Shown here: one piece after another, positions 5,573 to 12,827 of the stretch | How the letters are laid out: every line of letters starts with the position of its first letter | Numbering within the stretch: the stretch's first letter is position 1 | Origin: JANNRW01 sp031401815 | GTDB lineage: Bacteria > Desulfobacterota > Desulfuromonadia > Geobacterales > DSM-12255 | DNA: 21,072 nucleotides | Reading direction: 5' to 3' | Assembly (NCBI GenBank): GCA_031401815.1 | Contig: JANNRW010000232.1 | Coordinates: 1-21,072 of the forward strand | Notes under the pieces: model-generated | Told to the model about the DNA's origin: nothing | What the model saw: the letters and a program-made list of their open reading frames with translations, nothing else | Databases searched by the model: none | Position numbers and translations under genes: made by a program

Positions 5573-7831
5573 TCAGACTATATTCTGCGCGTCCACAACA
5601 GCAATGGCGGCCATATTGACAATGTCAGTGACATCGTCGCCCCGTTGCAGTACATGCACCGGCTTGTTCATCCCCATTAGAATCGGCCCGATAGCCTCGG
5701 CCTCACCCAGATGACGAAGCAGTTTATAACAGATGTTGCCGGAATTCAGATCCGGGAATATGAGAATGTTGGCCGCCTCTTTCAGGTTGGCAAAGGGAAA
5801 ACTCTTCTGAAGGATCTCAGTGACTACAGCGGTGTCGGACTGCATCTCACCATCCACTATCAGTTCCGGAGCCCGCTGTTTGACGATTTCGGCCGCCTTT
5901 TTCACTTTCCGGGCAAGCGGATGATTGACAGAACCGAAATTTGAGAAAGAGAGCATGGCAACTTTTGGTTCAATTTCAAGTATTCTTGCCTTTTCTGCTG
6001 CCAAAATGGCGGTTTCGGCCAGCTCTTCAGCAGTCGGATCGATACAGACTGTAGTATCAGCAAGGAAGTAGATCCCCTTCTTGAATACCATCATATAGAG
6101 GCCGTGGACGCTGGAAAGACCATCCTGCTTGCCTATGACTTCAAGTGCCGGTCGGATTGTTTCAGGGTAGTGGGTGTCGATACCGGCAAGTAGAGTGTCG
6201 GCATCGCCCTGGCGTACCATCATGCAACCAAAATGAGTGCGGGATTTGCGGGTGATGAGCCGCCGCGCTTCAGTAAGGGTCAATCCTTTGCGTTGCCTTA
6301 GCTGGAACAGCTCCTGGGCATACTCTTCTGATCTCTCAAATGTGGCAGGATCGATGATGCTTACACCGTTCAGATCTATGCCGAGATCTGCAATGGTTGA
6401 TCTGATCTTGGCTTCATTTCCGATAAGTATCGGGATGGCAATCTCTTCCTCTATAAGGGTCTGGGCGGCACGAAGGATTTTTTCATGCTCTCCTTCAGGG
6501 AATACAATCCGCTTTGGATCACTTTTGGCTTTGTTGATAATCTGGCGGATGACCTCTTTGGATTTACCCTGGGTAGATTCCAGATTCTCAACATATTTTG
6601 CCATATCCTCAATTGGCTGACGTGCGACTCCGGAGTCCATGGCCGCCTGTGCAATGGCTGGAGCGACATGAAGTAATACCCGGGGGTCGAACGGTTTAGG
6701 TATGATGTAATTTGGCCCAAAAACGAATTTGACGTTGCCATAGGCTTTGCAGACCGAATCCGGCACCTCTTCGCGGGCTAGGCTGGCAAGAGCCTTTACC
6801 GCAGCCAGCTTCATCTCTTCATTTATACAGCTGGCGCGACAATCCAGGGCACCACGGAAAATGAAAGGAAAGCCAAGAACATTGTTGACCTGGTTTGGAT
6901 AGTCAGAACGACCTGTAGCCATAATCACGTCACTTCTGACTGCGTGAGCAGCTTCAGGAGTAATTTCCGGATCCGGATTGGCCATGGCAAATATGATCGG
7001 ATTGGGAGCCATGCTGGCGACCATCTCAGAGGTAAAGGCCCCCTTGACAGAGAGGCCAAAGAGCACGTCGGCACCAGCAGCAGCCTCTTCCAGCGTCCGG
7101 AAAGGGGTATCAGCTGCAAAGAGAGCCTTGTAGGGATTCATCCCTTCGACCCGCCCTTTGTAGATAACCCCCTTGGTATCGCACATGATCATATTGTTCG
7201 GTTTGACTCCAAGTGCAATCGCCAGCTTGGCACATGAGTTGGCAGATGCTCCGGCACCGTTGACTACGATACGAATATCTTCAATCTTCTTTCCTACCAG
7301 CATAAGGGCATTGATAAGGGCAGCTGAAGAGATGATTGCAGTGCCGTGCTGGTCGTCATGGAAGACCGGTATTTTCATGGTCTTCTTGAGGGTCTCCTCA
7401 ATGTAGAAGCATTCCGGAGCCTTGATATCCTCCAGGTTGATGCCACCAAAGGTCGGCTCAAGCAGCTGACACGCCTTGATGATTTCATCAGGATCTTCTG
7501 TATCAAGTTCGATATCAAAAACATCTATGTCGGCAAAACGTTTGAAGAGGATACCTTTCCCCTCCATGACCGGTTTACCAGCCAGGGCACCGAGGTTACC
7601 GAGCCCCAGAACAGCGGTGCCGTTGGAAACAACCGCAACCAGATTCCCCTTGGCAGTGTACTTGTAGGCATCTTCAGGGTTTTGCTGAATGGCCAGACAA
7701 GGCTCTGCTACTCCGGGTGAGTAGGCCAGCGACAGATCGGCTGCTGTCTGGCACGGTTTTGTCGAAATAACCTCTATTTTCCCCTTACGTCCCATTGAAT
7801 GATATTCAAGTGGTGTCATTTTCTTGCTCAT
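5573..7831 (-). CDS. maeB: NADP-type malic enzyme fused to a phosphotransacetylase-like domain (MaeB)
   Basis: This 752-residue protein is close to the length of E. coli MaeB (759). It performs oxidative decarboxylation of malate to pyruvate with NAD(P)+. Residues 1-425 are the malic enzyme: LAYSPGVAEP with catalytic Y37, GKGILFKRFADIDVF with K92, LEDIKAPECF (E134, D135) and FHDDQHGTA for metal binding, then the NGAGAS dinucleotide loop (191-196). Residues from about 428 form the phosphotransacetylase-like domain (KSDPKRIVFPEGEHEKILRA, DGEMQSDTAV). In studied MaeB proteins that domain is regulatory and responds to acetyl-CoA rather than being catalytic. GAGGAG lies nine bases upstream of ATG. 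The gene follows sucD after a repeat-containing gap of 112 bases and probably shares the operon. C4-to-C3 conversion next to succinyl-CoA synthetase suits an acetate or dicarboxylate oxidiser. Confidence 0.95.
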   Translation of the reverse strand: MSKKMTPLEYHSMGRKGKIEVISTKPCQTAADLSLAYSPGVAEPCLAIQQNPEDAYKYTAKGNLVAVVSNGTAVLGLGNLGALAGKPVMEGKGILFKRFADIDVFDIELDTEDPDEIIKACQLLEPTFGGINLEDIKAPECFYIEETLKKTMKIPVFHDDQHGTAIISSAALINALMLVGKKIEDIRIVVNGAGASANSCAKLAIALGVKPNNMIMCDTKGVIYKGRVEGMNPYKALFAADTPFRTLEEAAAGADVLFGLSVKGAFTSEMVASMAPNPIIFAMANPDPEITPEAAHAVRSDVIMATGRSDYPNQVNNVLGFPFIFRGALDCRASCINEEMKLAAVKALASLAREEVPDSVCKAYGNVKFVFGPNYIIPKPFDPRVLLHVAPAIAQAAMDSGVARQPIEDMAKYVENLESTQGKSKEVIRQIINKAKSDPKRIVFPEGEHEKILRAAQTLIEEEIAIPILIGNEAKIRSTIADLGIDLNGVSIIDPATFERSEEYAQELFQLRQRKGLTLTEARRLITRKSRTHFGCMMVRQGDADTLLAGIDTHYPETIRPALEVIGKQDGLSSVHGLYMMVFKKGIYFLADTTVCIDPTAEELAETAILAAEKARILEIEPKVAMLSFSNFGSVNHPLARKVKKAAEIVKQRAPELIVDGEMQSDTAVVTEILQKSFPFANLKEAANILIFPDLNSGNICYKLLRHLGEAEAIGPILMGMNKPVHVLQRGDDVTDIVNMAAIAVVDAQNIV

Positions 7832-7862
7832 TTTCTGTTTTCTCCTCTTTGTTTAGGTGTTT

Positions 7863-7938
7863 AGACTGAAGGTAGAAGGTTGAAGGTAATAGCTTCGAAA
7901 GCAGTTCCTAACAGCCTTCTACCTTCTACCTTCAGCCT
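7863..7938. repeat. Inverted heptad-repeat hairpin (GAAGGTA family)
   Basis: AGACTGAAGGTAGAAGGT (7863-7880), continuing with another GAAGG unit, is mirrored imperfectly at about 7912-7938. The spacer of about 23 bases contains TTCGAA. It lies between sucD and maeB on the same operon. The unit sequence differs from the repeat near 5500 but the design (period-7 purine-rich units, inverted) is the same. Confidence 0.75.
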
Positions 7939-7943
7939 GCCTT

Positions 7944-8816
7944 TTAAGGTTTATAAATCTTCAACAGCGCCTGGGCCATCTCTGCCGGACTTGCTGCTAC
8001 GCTTATGCCGCACTCTTTAAGGATTGCCACTTTTTCTGTTGCCGTACCCTTGCCGCCTGAGATGATCGCTCCGGCATGACCCATCCGCTTGCCCGGAGGG
8101 GCGGTAATGCCTGCTATGTAAGCTGCTACAGGTTTGGTCATATGCTCCTTGACAAAGTAAGCCCCCTCTTCCTCTGAGGTGCCGCCGATCTCGCCGATCA
8201 TTATGACAGCCTCGGTATCCGGATCAGCCTCGAACAGCCTCAACACATCAAGATGATCTGTTCCGTTGATCGGATCACCGCCTATCCCTACGCAAGTAGA
8301 CTGACCAAGACCCAGGCAGGTCAGTTGCCAGACCGCTTCATAGGTCAGGGTGCCGGAGCGGGAGACAACCCCCACCTTGCCCGGCTTGTGGATATATCCC
8401 GGCATGATCCCGATCTTGCACTCGCCAGGAGTGATTACACCAGGACAGTTCGGGCCGACAAGACGGGTCTTTTTCCCCTTCATGTACTGTTTGACCTTGA
8501 TCATGTCGAGAACCGGAATCCCTTCGGTTATGCAGCATACCAGATCGATTCCTGCATCCACCGCTTCCATGATGGAGTCAGCGGCAAAAGGTGGAGGTAC
8601 GTAGATAACCGAAGCGGTTGCACCTGTCTGGTGTACTGCTTCTGTAACAGTATCAAAGACTGGGAAGCCATCGATTGTTGTTCCCCCCTTGCCCGGAGTT
8701 ACACCGCCGACCATCTGCGTACCATACTCTCTTGCCCCTTGAGCGTGAAACAGACCGGTGGCACCGGTGATACCCTGGGTGATCACTCTGGTATTTTTAT
8801 TGATCAGGATACTCAT
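7944..8816 (-). CDS. sucD: Succinate-CoA ligase (ADP-forming), alpha subunit
   Basis: This 290-residue protein has the usual length. The CoA-binding domain at the N-terminus shows QGITGATGLFHAQGAREYGT and GGVTPGKGG. The catalytic phosphohistidine is H247 in KRMGHAGAIISGGKGTA. With SucC it interconverts succinyl-CoA, ADP and phosphate with succinate, CoA and ATP in the TCA cycle. The ATG overlaps the sucC stop (TGATG at 8818-8814), so translation is coupled and equal stoichiometry is expected. Confidence 0.97.
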   Translation of the reverse strand: MSILINKNTRVITQGITGATGLFHAQGAREYGTQMVGGVTPGKGGTTIDGFPVFDTVTEAVHQTGATASVIYVPPPFAADSIMEAVDAGIDLVCCITEGIPVLDMIKVKQYMKGKKTRLVGPNCPGVITPGECKIGIMPGYIHKPGKVGVVSRSGTLTYEAVWQLTCLGLGQSTCVGIGGDPINGTDHLDVLRLFEADPDTEAVIMIGEIGGTSEEEGAYFVKEHMTKPVAAYIAGITAPPGKRMGHAGAIISGGKGTATEKVAILKECGISVAASPAEMAQALLKIYKP

Positions 8817-9985
8817 CAGTTCCCCCCTTTCACTGCGTTCACAATTTTCTGCGCCGCATCAGCCATACCATCAGCCGCAACTATATTGAGACCACTTTCG
8901 GCCAGCATCTTTTTGCCAAGATCGACATTGGTTCCCTCCAGACGAACAACTAGTGGCACCTGAAGCGAGACCTGCCGTGCTGCTTCAATGACCCCTGTAG
9001 CAATGATGTCGCACTTCATGATACCACCGAAGATATTAACGAGAATCCCTTTCACGTTCTTGTCTGAGAGGATAAGTTTGAACGCTTCAGTAACCCGTTC
9101 GATGGTGGCTCCCCCCCCTACATCCAGAAAGTTGGCCGGATCGCCCCCATAGTGCTTGATTATGTCCATTGTAGCCATGGCAAGACCGGCACCGTTTACA
9201 AGGCAGCCGATATTACCTGTGAGGGAGATATAGGAGAGATCATGCTGGGAAGCTTCGATTTCATTGGGGTCTTCTTCGTCGTAGTCTCTCAGGTCAGCGA
9301 TTTTGTGGTGACGAAAAAGCGCATTATCGTCAAAACCGAACTTGGCATCGAGTGCGAGCATATTGCCTTCGGTAGTTACCACTAAAGGGTTGATCTCCAG
9401 CATAGAGCAGTCACAATCGATGAATGTGGTATAGAGCCCCTCCAGAATCTTCACCGCCTTGCTGGTCTGCTTTCCCACAAGTCCGAGGTTGAAAGCTATT
9501 TTGCGGCACTGGAACGGGGTTAGTCCGACAAGCGGGTCGATACTTTCTGTGAAAATCTTTTCCGGAGTAGCAGCTGCAACTTCTTCAATGTCCATCCCCC
9601 CTTCGGTGGAAGCCATGACAGCAACCCTTGAAGTGACACGATCAACCACCAGGCTTACGTACAGCTCTCTGGCGATGTTGCAGCCGTTTTCCACCAGTAC
9701 CCGGGTGACTACTTTCCCTTCAGGCCCTGTCTGATGGGTGCGAAGGGTCATTCCGAGCATATTGCGGGCGATTATCCGTACTTCGTCGGATGTGTGAGCA
9801 AGCTTGACCCCACCACCTTTGCCTCTGCCCCCTGCATGAATCTGCGCCTTGACCACCCAGGGCCCCTCGCCCAGGCGTTTTGCCCACTCACGGGCACTGG
9901 CACCGTTGTAGCAGACGTGCCCGTCAGGAACCGGCACGCCGAATTTTCTGAGAATCGCTTTTGCCTGGTACTCATGAATGTTCAT
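8816..9985 (-). CDS. sucC: Succinate-CoA ligase (ADP-forming), beta subunit
   Basis: This protein has 389 residues from ATG 9985, giving the canonical MNIHEYQAKAILRKFGVP opening. GAGGAG at 9997-9992 sits six bases upstream; a further ATG at 10024 adds 13 unconserved residues and overlaps a broken Rhs fragment. The ATP-grasp domain shows VVKAQIHAGGRGKGGGVKLA, and metal/nucleotide-binding residues are present in the CSMLEINPLVV stretch. The C-terminal CoA-ligase domain shows LVNIFGGIMKCDIIA and VVRLEGTNVDLGKKML. Its upstream DNA is not ancestral promoter but remnant Rhs sequence, so its promoter is unclear. It is first in the run sucC-sucD-maeB-carbonic anhydrase. Confidence 0.97.
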   Translation of the reverse strand: MNIHEYQAKAILRKFGVPVPDGHVCYNGASAREWAKRLGEGPWVVKAQIHAGGRGKGGGVKLAHTSDEVRIIARNMLGMTLRTHQTGPEGKVVTRVLVENGCNIARELYVSLVVDRVTSRVAVMASTEGGMDIEEVAAATPEKIFTESIDPLVGLTPFQCRKIAFNLGLVGKQTSKAVKILEGLYTTFIDCDCSMLEINPLVVTTEGNMLALDAKFGFDDNALFRHHKIADLRDYDEEDPNEIEASQHDLSYISLTGNIGCLVNGAGLAMATMDIIKHYGGDPANFLDVGGGATIERVTEAFKLILSDKNVKGILVNIFGGIMKCDIIATGVIEAARQVSLQVPLVVRLEGTNVDLGKKMLAESGLNIVAADGMADAAQKIVNAVKGGN

Positions 9986-10020
9986 GCAGTTCTCCTCACT
10001 GTATCCGTTTTCTTTCAACA

Positions 10021-10192
10021 TCATGTAACGATTGGATTTGCTGATGTGTAATTGTAAAGGTTAATCCCTCCATCAAACCCAATAGGGTCTTTAGAAATAA
10101 ACCGCCCCTCCATCGGATTATAGTACCTTGCCCGGTAATAGTAGAGCCCCGCCTCCCTATCCCACTCCCTGCCCGTGTAGGTGTAGCTGCCA
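10021..10192 (-). pseudogene. Rhs core C-terminal fragment, broken next to sucC
   Basis: On the - strand this reads GSYTYTGREWDREAGLYYYR, then ARYYNPMEGRFISKDPIGF and INLYNYTSANP, ending IVT-stop at 10021. It is unmistakably the conserved Rhs-associated core that precedes a variable toxin tip. It lacks both an upstream start and a downstream tip: the reading frame stops three residues after the NP of the usual NPxxxxDPxG. It is related to, but clearly diverged from, the core of the full Rhs gene at 12828-17696 (EWDREA versus EYDRET, YNPMEG versus YVPMEG). It is therefore not a very recent copy. It looks like an orphan core-tip module truncated by the join to sucC DNA. Confidence 0.85.
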
Positions 10193-10226
10193 GGACACGA
10201 GCCGGAATATAAAGGACTAATCCACT

Positions 10227-10535
10227 TTATTTATAGTCTACCATCTGATGCAGTTCTACATCCCCATGTAAACCAACCAAAATATTTACACGATGAATGG
10301 GTCTATTTTTTGAGGTGTAATATACTTCCCACACCTTTAAATCCTTTCCACCTGCGTCTTTCTCTGTATACCTAATCTCTGGTTTTCCGAAATCTCCAAA
10401 AGCTAATTTTTCTTTTTTTACGTATTCTTCTAACCTTACAGCAGCAAGTCTTTCAGCCTCTGCTTGTGAAATCGCTTGGGGTTTTGAACAAGCGCCCAGA
10501 ACAATAATTAATATAAGTGCTAATGTTTTCTGCAT
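10227..10535 (-). CDS. Small lipoprotein, possible immunity protein
   Basis: This 102-residue protein has a type II signal peptide MQKTLALILIIVLGACSKPQ; the lipobox LGAC gives lipidated C16. The mature part of about 86 residues starts with a charged helix (QAEAERLAAVRLEEYVKKEK) and ends in strands (KVWEVYYTSKNRPIHRVNIL, LHGDVELHQMVDY). That is a layout like PepSY or NTF2-fold immunity proteins; no family is claimed. A GGAG lies upstream of ATG. The insertion sequence ends 26 bases upstream and a broken Rhs core begins 34 bases downstream. Position within an Rhs locus suggests immunity to a periplasm-acting tip, but its cognate toxin is not evident. Confidence 0.7.
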   Translation of the reverse strand: MQKTLALILIIVLGACSKPQAISQAEAERLAAVRLEEYVKKEKLAFGDFGKPEIRYTEKDAGGKDLKVWEVYYTSKNRPIHRVNILVGLHGDVELHQMVDYK

Positions 10536-10561
10536 CTAGTCATTTTCTCCGTAGCCTATCT

Positions 10562-12233
10562 AGTTTCTGTCCGAAAAGTGCGTATTTGAAATTCAACGAT
10601 ATTTCTAGCTTCGCCTTTTAAAGCAACAGTCTGAAAAATTGAGGGGCAAACTTGCCAGTTTCCTTTTAATTCGCGTACAGAGCTATTTTAGAGCGCACTT
10701 TTCCACAAAACACAATTTCTGCTATTTCAACTAAGCTGCTTTAAGCTTTAACCGTGCCAGTACCAACAGGTTGTACGAGACGATAGAACTCCATATGTAT
10801 TGCTGAAATCCTTCCCAGCCGCTCCAGTTACAGCGGCGAAGGCCAAAGGCACGTTTTAAGACTGATATGTTGGCTTCTATGCCGGCTCGAAAGTTCTTGA
10901 GTTGCTTGTATACCCAGGTGCTTTTGACCATATCCTCAATGGACAGACCACGTTTTTTGGAGAAGGAGACATCTTTGACACCAGCATGTTTGGCTTTACC
11001 CAGATTGTCTTTTGAAGCATAGCCGCCATCAGCTGCAACTTGGCGGGGCATCCGCCCGTACATTTCTTGCTGGCGTTCCAGCATGGTCATGAATTGTTCG
11101 GTGTCAGCTGGATTGCCGCGTTCCATGAGACAGTCCAAAATCAGATTTGAGCTGCCGGATGCAAAAACTACTTTATGGCCGAAGTTGGTTTCACGGTTCT
11201 TTTTGACGATGATGTCGGCATGGGTCTCAAAAAAGGAGGTGACTTTTTCGCCGGACGGAACGCTCTCTTTTTTAATGACCCGACGTTCGGTTTGATCGAT
11301 CACGCGTAGCAGGAGACCGTGGGCATTTTTGATCTTGGCCACCAGTTTATCAAGTGTAGCTTGTTCTTCCGAAGTCTTACAGGAAGCCTTTTCGATAATC
11401 GGAAGCGCTGTTTGCGCATAACCGCAGACCCGACTGGCATACTTGATTTGCTCCTTATAGGCAGCAACTCTGGTATCTTCTTTCTTGCTGTTGAGAATCT
11501 CGGTGAAGCGCTTCTTCATGACACGACGGTGATCGGCATATGTATATTTGGCAGGGAGGCTGAAACGTTCTCCTCGCTGTAACCAGCGTGTGATAATCCG
11601 TACGCCATCGCGCAACAGGGAGGAGTCACTCGGTTCCAGAATGGCACACAGTACCGCCGTTGCATCAGTTCTTATTTTGCGACCGGTTTCAATCCCGGCA
11701 GCAGAAGTAGCCCTGATAATGATCTTGTGAATCTCTTGCCACGTAGTACTGGAAAGCTTAATGATATTGTCCTGTAAAGCCGAGGAACCGGGATAGTTGC
11801 CCATTTCCAGGCGGGTAAACGCTCTGAAGGCTTTTGAGTCTTCCAGATGAAAAGCCAGTTCTCTGTAGTTGAGTTGGCGATATTGTTTCAGAATAGCAGC
11901 TCGTAGAACTTGTTCAGCTGTCATGCCTATGGCACCAGTGTCATTGCGTTGGTCTTTGGTTAAATCAGCATATACGTAATCCAGAAGCTGGGGATTGGCA
12001 TCAAGGATCATAGATATTTCGAAAAGCTCTTTAGCAATTTCGTTTCTGCCAAGAGTATGGAACAGGTTCAGTTGGTTTTGACGTTTTATGCGCATTTTGT
12101 GTCCCATGATCAAGCTGAAATCTAATGATTTAAGATACTTGAGAAGAATATATCATTAGTCAGCTGAAAAAACCAGAGCAAAAACAGCTTATTTAGTAAT
12201 TATTTCAATATGTTGTCTTCACGGACAGAAACT
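10562..12233 (-). mobile_element. Complete insertion sequence (DDE, ISNCY/IS1182/IS5-like), 1672 bp
   Basis: Perfect 12-base terminal inverted repeats AGTTTCTGTCCG (10562-10573) and CGGACAGAAACT (12222-12233) bracket a single transposase gene. The 4-base direct repeat ATCT flanks both ends (10558-10561 and 12234-12237), the expected target duplication. Ends, duplication and gene are all intact, so the copy looks recent. A 12-base repeat with a 4-base duplication can be confirmed only against other copies in the genome. Confidence 0.88.
10731..12107 (-). CDS. DDE transposase of the insertion sequence
   Basis: This protein has about 458 residues from ATG 12107 (TTG 12113 and ATG 12095 are alternatives; none has a good Shine-Dalgarno site). 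The N-terminal region MTAEQVLRAAILKQYRQLNY followed by RELAFHLEDSKAFRAF is the DUF772-type helical domain of IS5/IS1182-like enzymes. The catalytic triad is visible: D148 (KIRTDATAV), D360 (QVAADGGYAS) and E411 (RAGIEANISVLKRAFGLRRC). The 460-residue length and an insert between the first two Asp residues suggest the ISNCY or IS1182 groups rather than short IS5 enzymes. It is full length without frameshift, so probably active. Confidence 0.9.
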   Translation of the reverse strand: MGHKMRIKRQNQLNLFHTLGRNEIAKELFEISMILDANPQLLDYVYADLTKDQRNDTGAIGMTAEQVLRAAILKQYRQLNYRELAFHLEDSKAFRAFTRLEMGNYPGSSALQDNIIKLSSTTWQEIHKIIIRATSAAGIETGRKIRTDATAVLCAILEPSDSSLLRDGVRIITRWLQRGERFSLPAKYTYADHRRVMKKRFTEILNSKKEDTRVAAYKEQIKYASRVCGYAQTALPIIEKASCKTSEEQATLDKLVAKIKNAHGLLLRVIDQTERRVIKKESVPSGEKVTSFFETHADIIVKKNRETNFGHKVVFASGSSNLILDCLMERGNPADTEQFMTMLERQQEMYGRMPRQVAADGGYASKDNLGKAKHAGVKDVSFSKKRGLSIEDMVKSTWVYKQLKNFRAGIEANISVLKRAFGLRRCNWSGWEGFQQYIWSSIVSYNLLVLARLKLKAA

Positions 12234-12387
12234 ATCTAAGGGTTCCACTCGCACTGATAGGTTTATCGCAAAGAATATTGATTGTATAAGCCTGCCCTGG
12301 TAAAGAGTTACCAATCGTAGTTGATAGTTCGCCAAGACGACTTCTATGAGTTGCGCGGTTAAAATTACTGTTTTGCGAAAACTGGTT
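12232..12387 (-). pseudogene. Unidentified ORF remnant ending at the insertion sequence
   Basis: On the - strand an open frame of 51 residues contains NFNRATHRSRLGELSTTIGN followed by SLPGQAYTINILCDKPISAS, and ends TAG exactly at the target site. It has no start codon or ribosome site. Without the insertion sequence the same TAG would be used (AGA TAG spans the ATCT duplication), and the lipoprotein start would follow 23 bases later. This therefore looks like the C-terminus of the gene that originally preceded the lipoprotein. Protein-like composition supports a genuine remnant. No family is recognised. Confidence 0.4.
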
Positions 12388-12436
12388 TCAGCAACAGCCC
12401 GTTGAGACCTGACCCCACTCTCAAGGGTTTTCTGTA

Positions 12437-12808
12437 CTACGGTTTTACCCCACAAAAAGGTGTCTTGCACGATTTTGAAATTTGTTTCCATTCACCTTTT
12501 GTATTCTGATAGTTAATGACAACTCCATCTGACATACAATTTATTGAATAGTTTGGCCCTTTGAAGACAATATTGGGCGCATAGCTTCTAGCGTCATGCT
12601 CCCAACCTTCTTTGTTGTCTTGGAGAAAGCAAGAGATCACTTTATATTCCGGGTCGCTTGGTCCCACATTCTTGCGTGACTCCACCATTTTTTCATAGCG
12701 ATAAACAACCATCGATGGCAACGCTTCTCTGAGATCTTTTGGCAACTCAACATTTCCAGACAAACCAACACTCATTACAGCAGCAACCATTAACATTTTA
12801 GCATCCAT
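12437..12808 (-). CDS. Small exported protein, probable immunity partner of the Rhs tip
   Basis: This protein has 123 residues from ATG 12808 (ATG 12796 is possible). A hydrophobic N-terminus (MLMVAAVMSVGLSG) resembles a short Sec signal. The remainder is soluble, with three or four cysteines (VISCFLQDN, YSINCMSDGV, KSCKTPFCG) that could form disulfides in the periplasm. No family is recognised. It begins only 19 bases after the Rhs stop, with GAGAGAGG before the start, so it is co-transcribed with the Rhs gene. That is the canonical position of an immunity gene. The 3' end abuts a sequence (TTGAGACCTGACCCCACTC at 12402-12420) that may mark a recombination join. Immunity is inferred from position and export signal only. 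Confidence 0.7.
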   Translation of the reverse strand: MDAKMLMVAAVMSVGLSGNVELPKDLREALPSMVVYRYEKMVESRKNVGPSDPEYKVISCFLQDNKEGWEHDARSYAPNIVFKGPNYSINCMSDGVVINYQNTKGEWKQISKSCKTPFCGVKP

Positions 12809-12827
12809 TAGCCAGCCTCTCTCTATG

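Noticed and set aside
12219..12491. A 90-codon - strand frame starting METNFKIVQDTF.
   Set aside because: It overlaps the candidate immunity gene out of frame and crosses the insertion-sequence end. Another frame (12232-12387) has better protein-like character. Kept only as a possibility.
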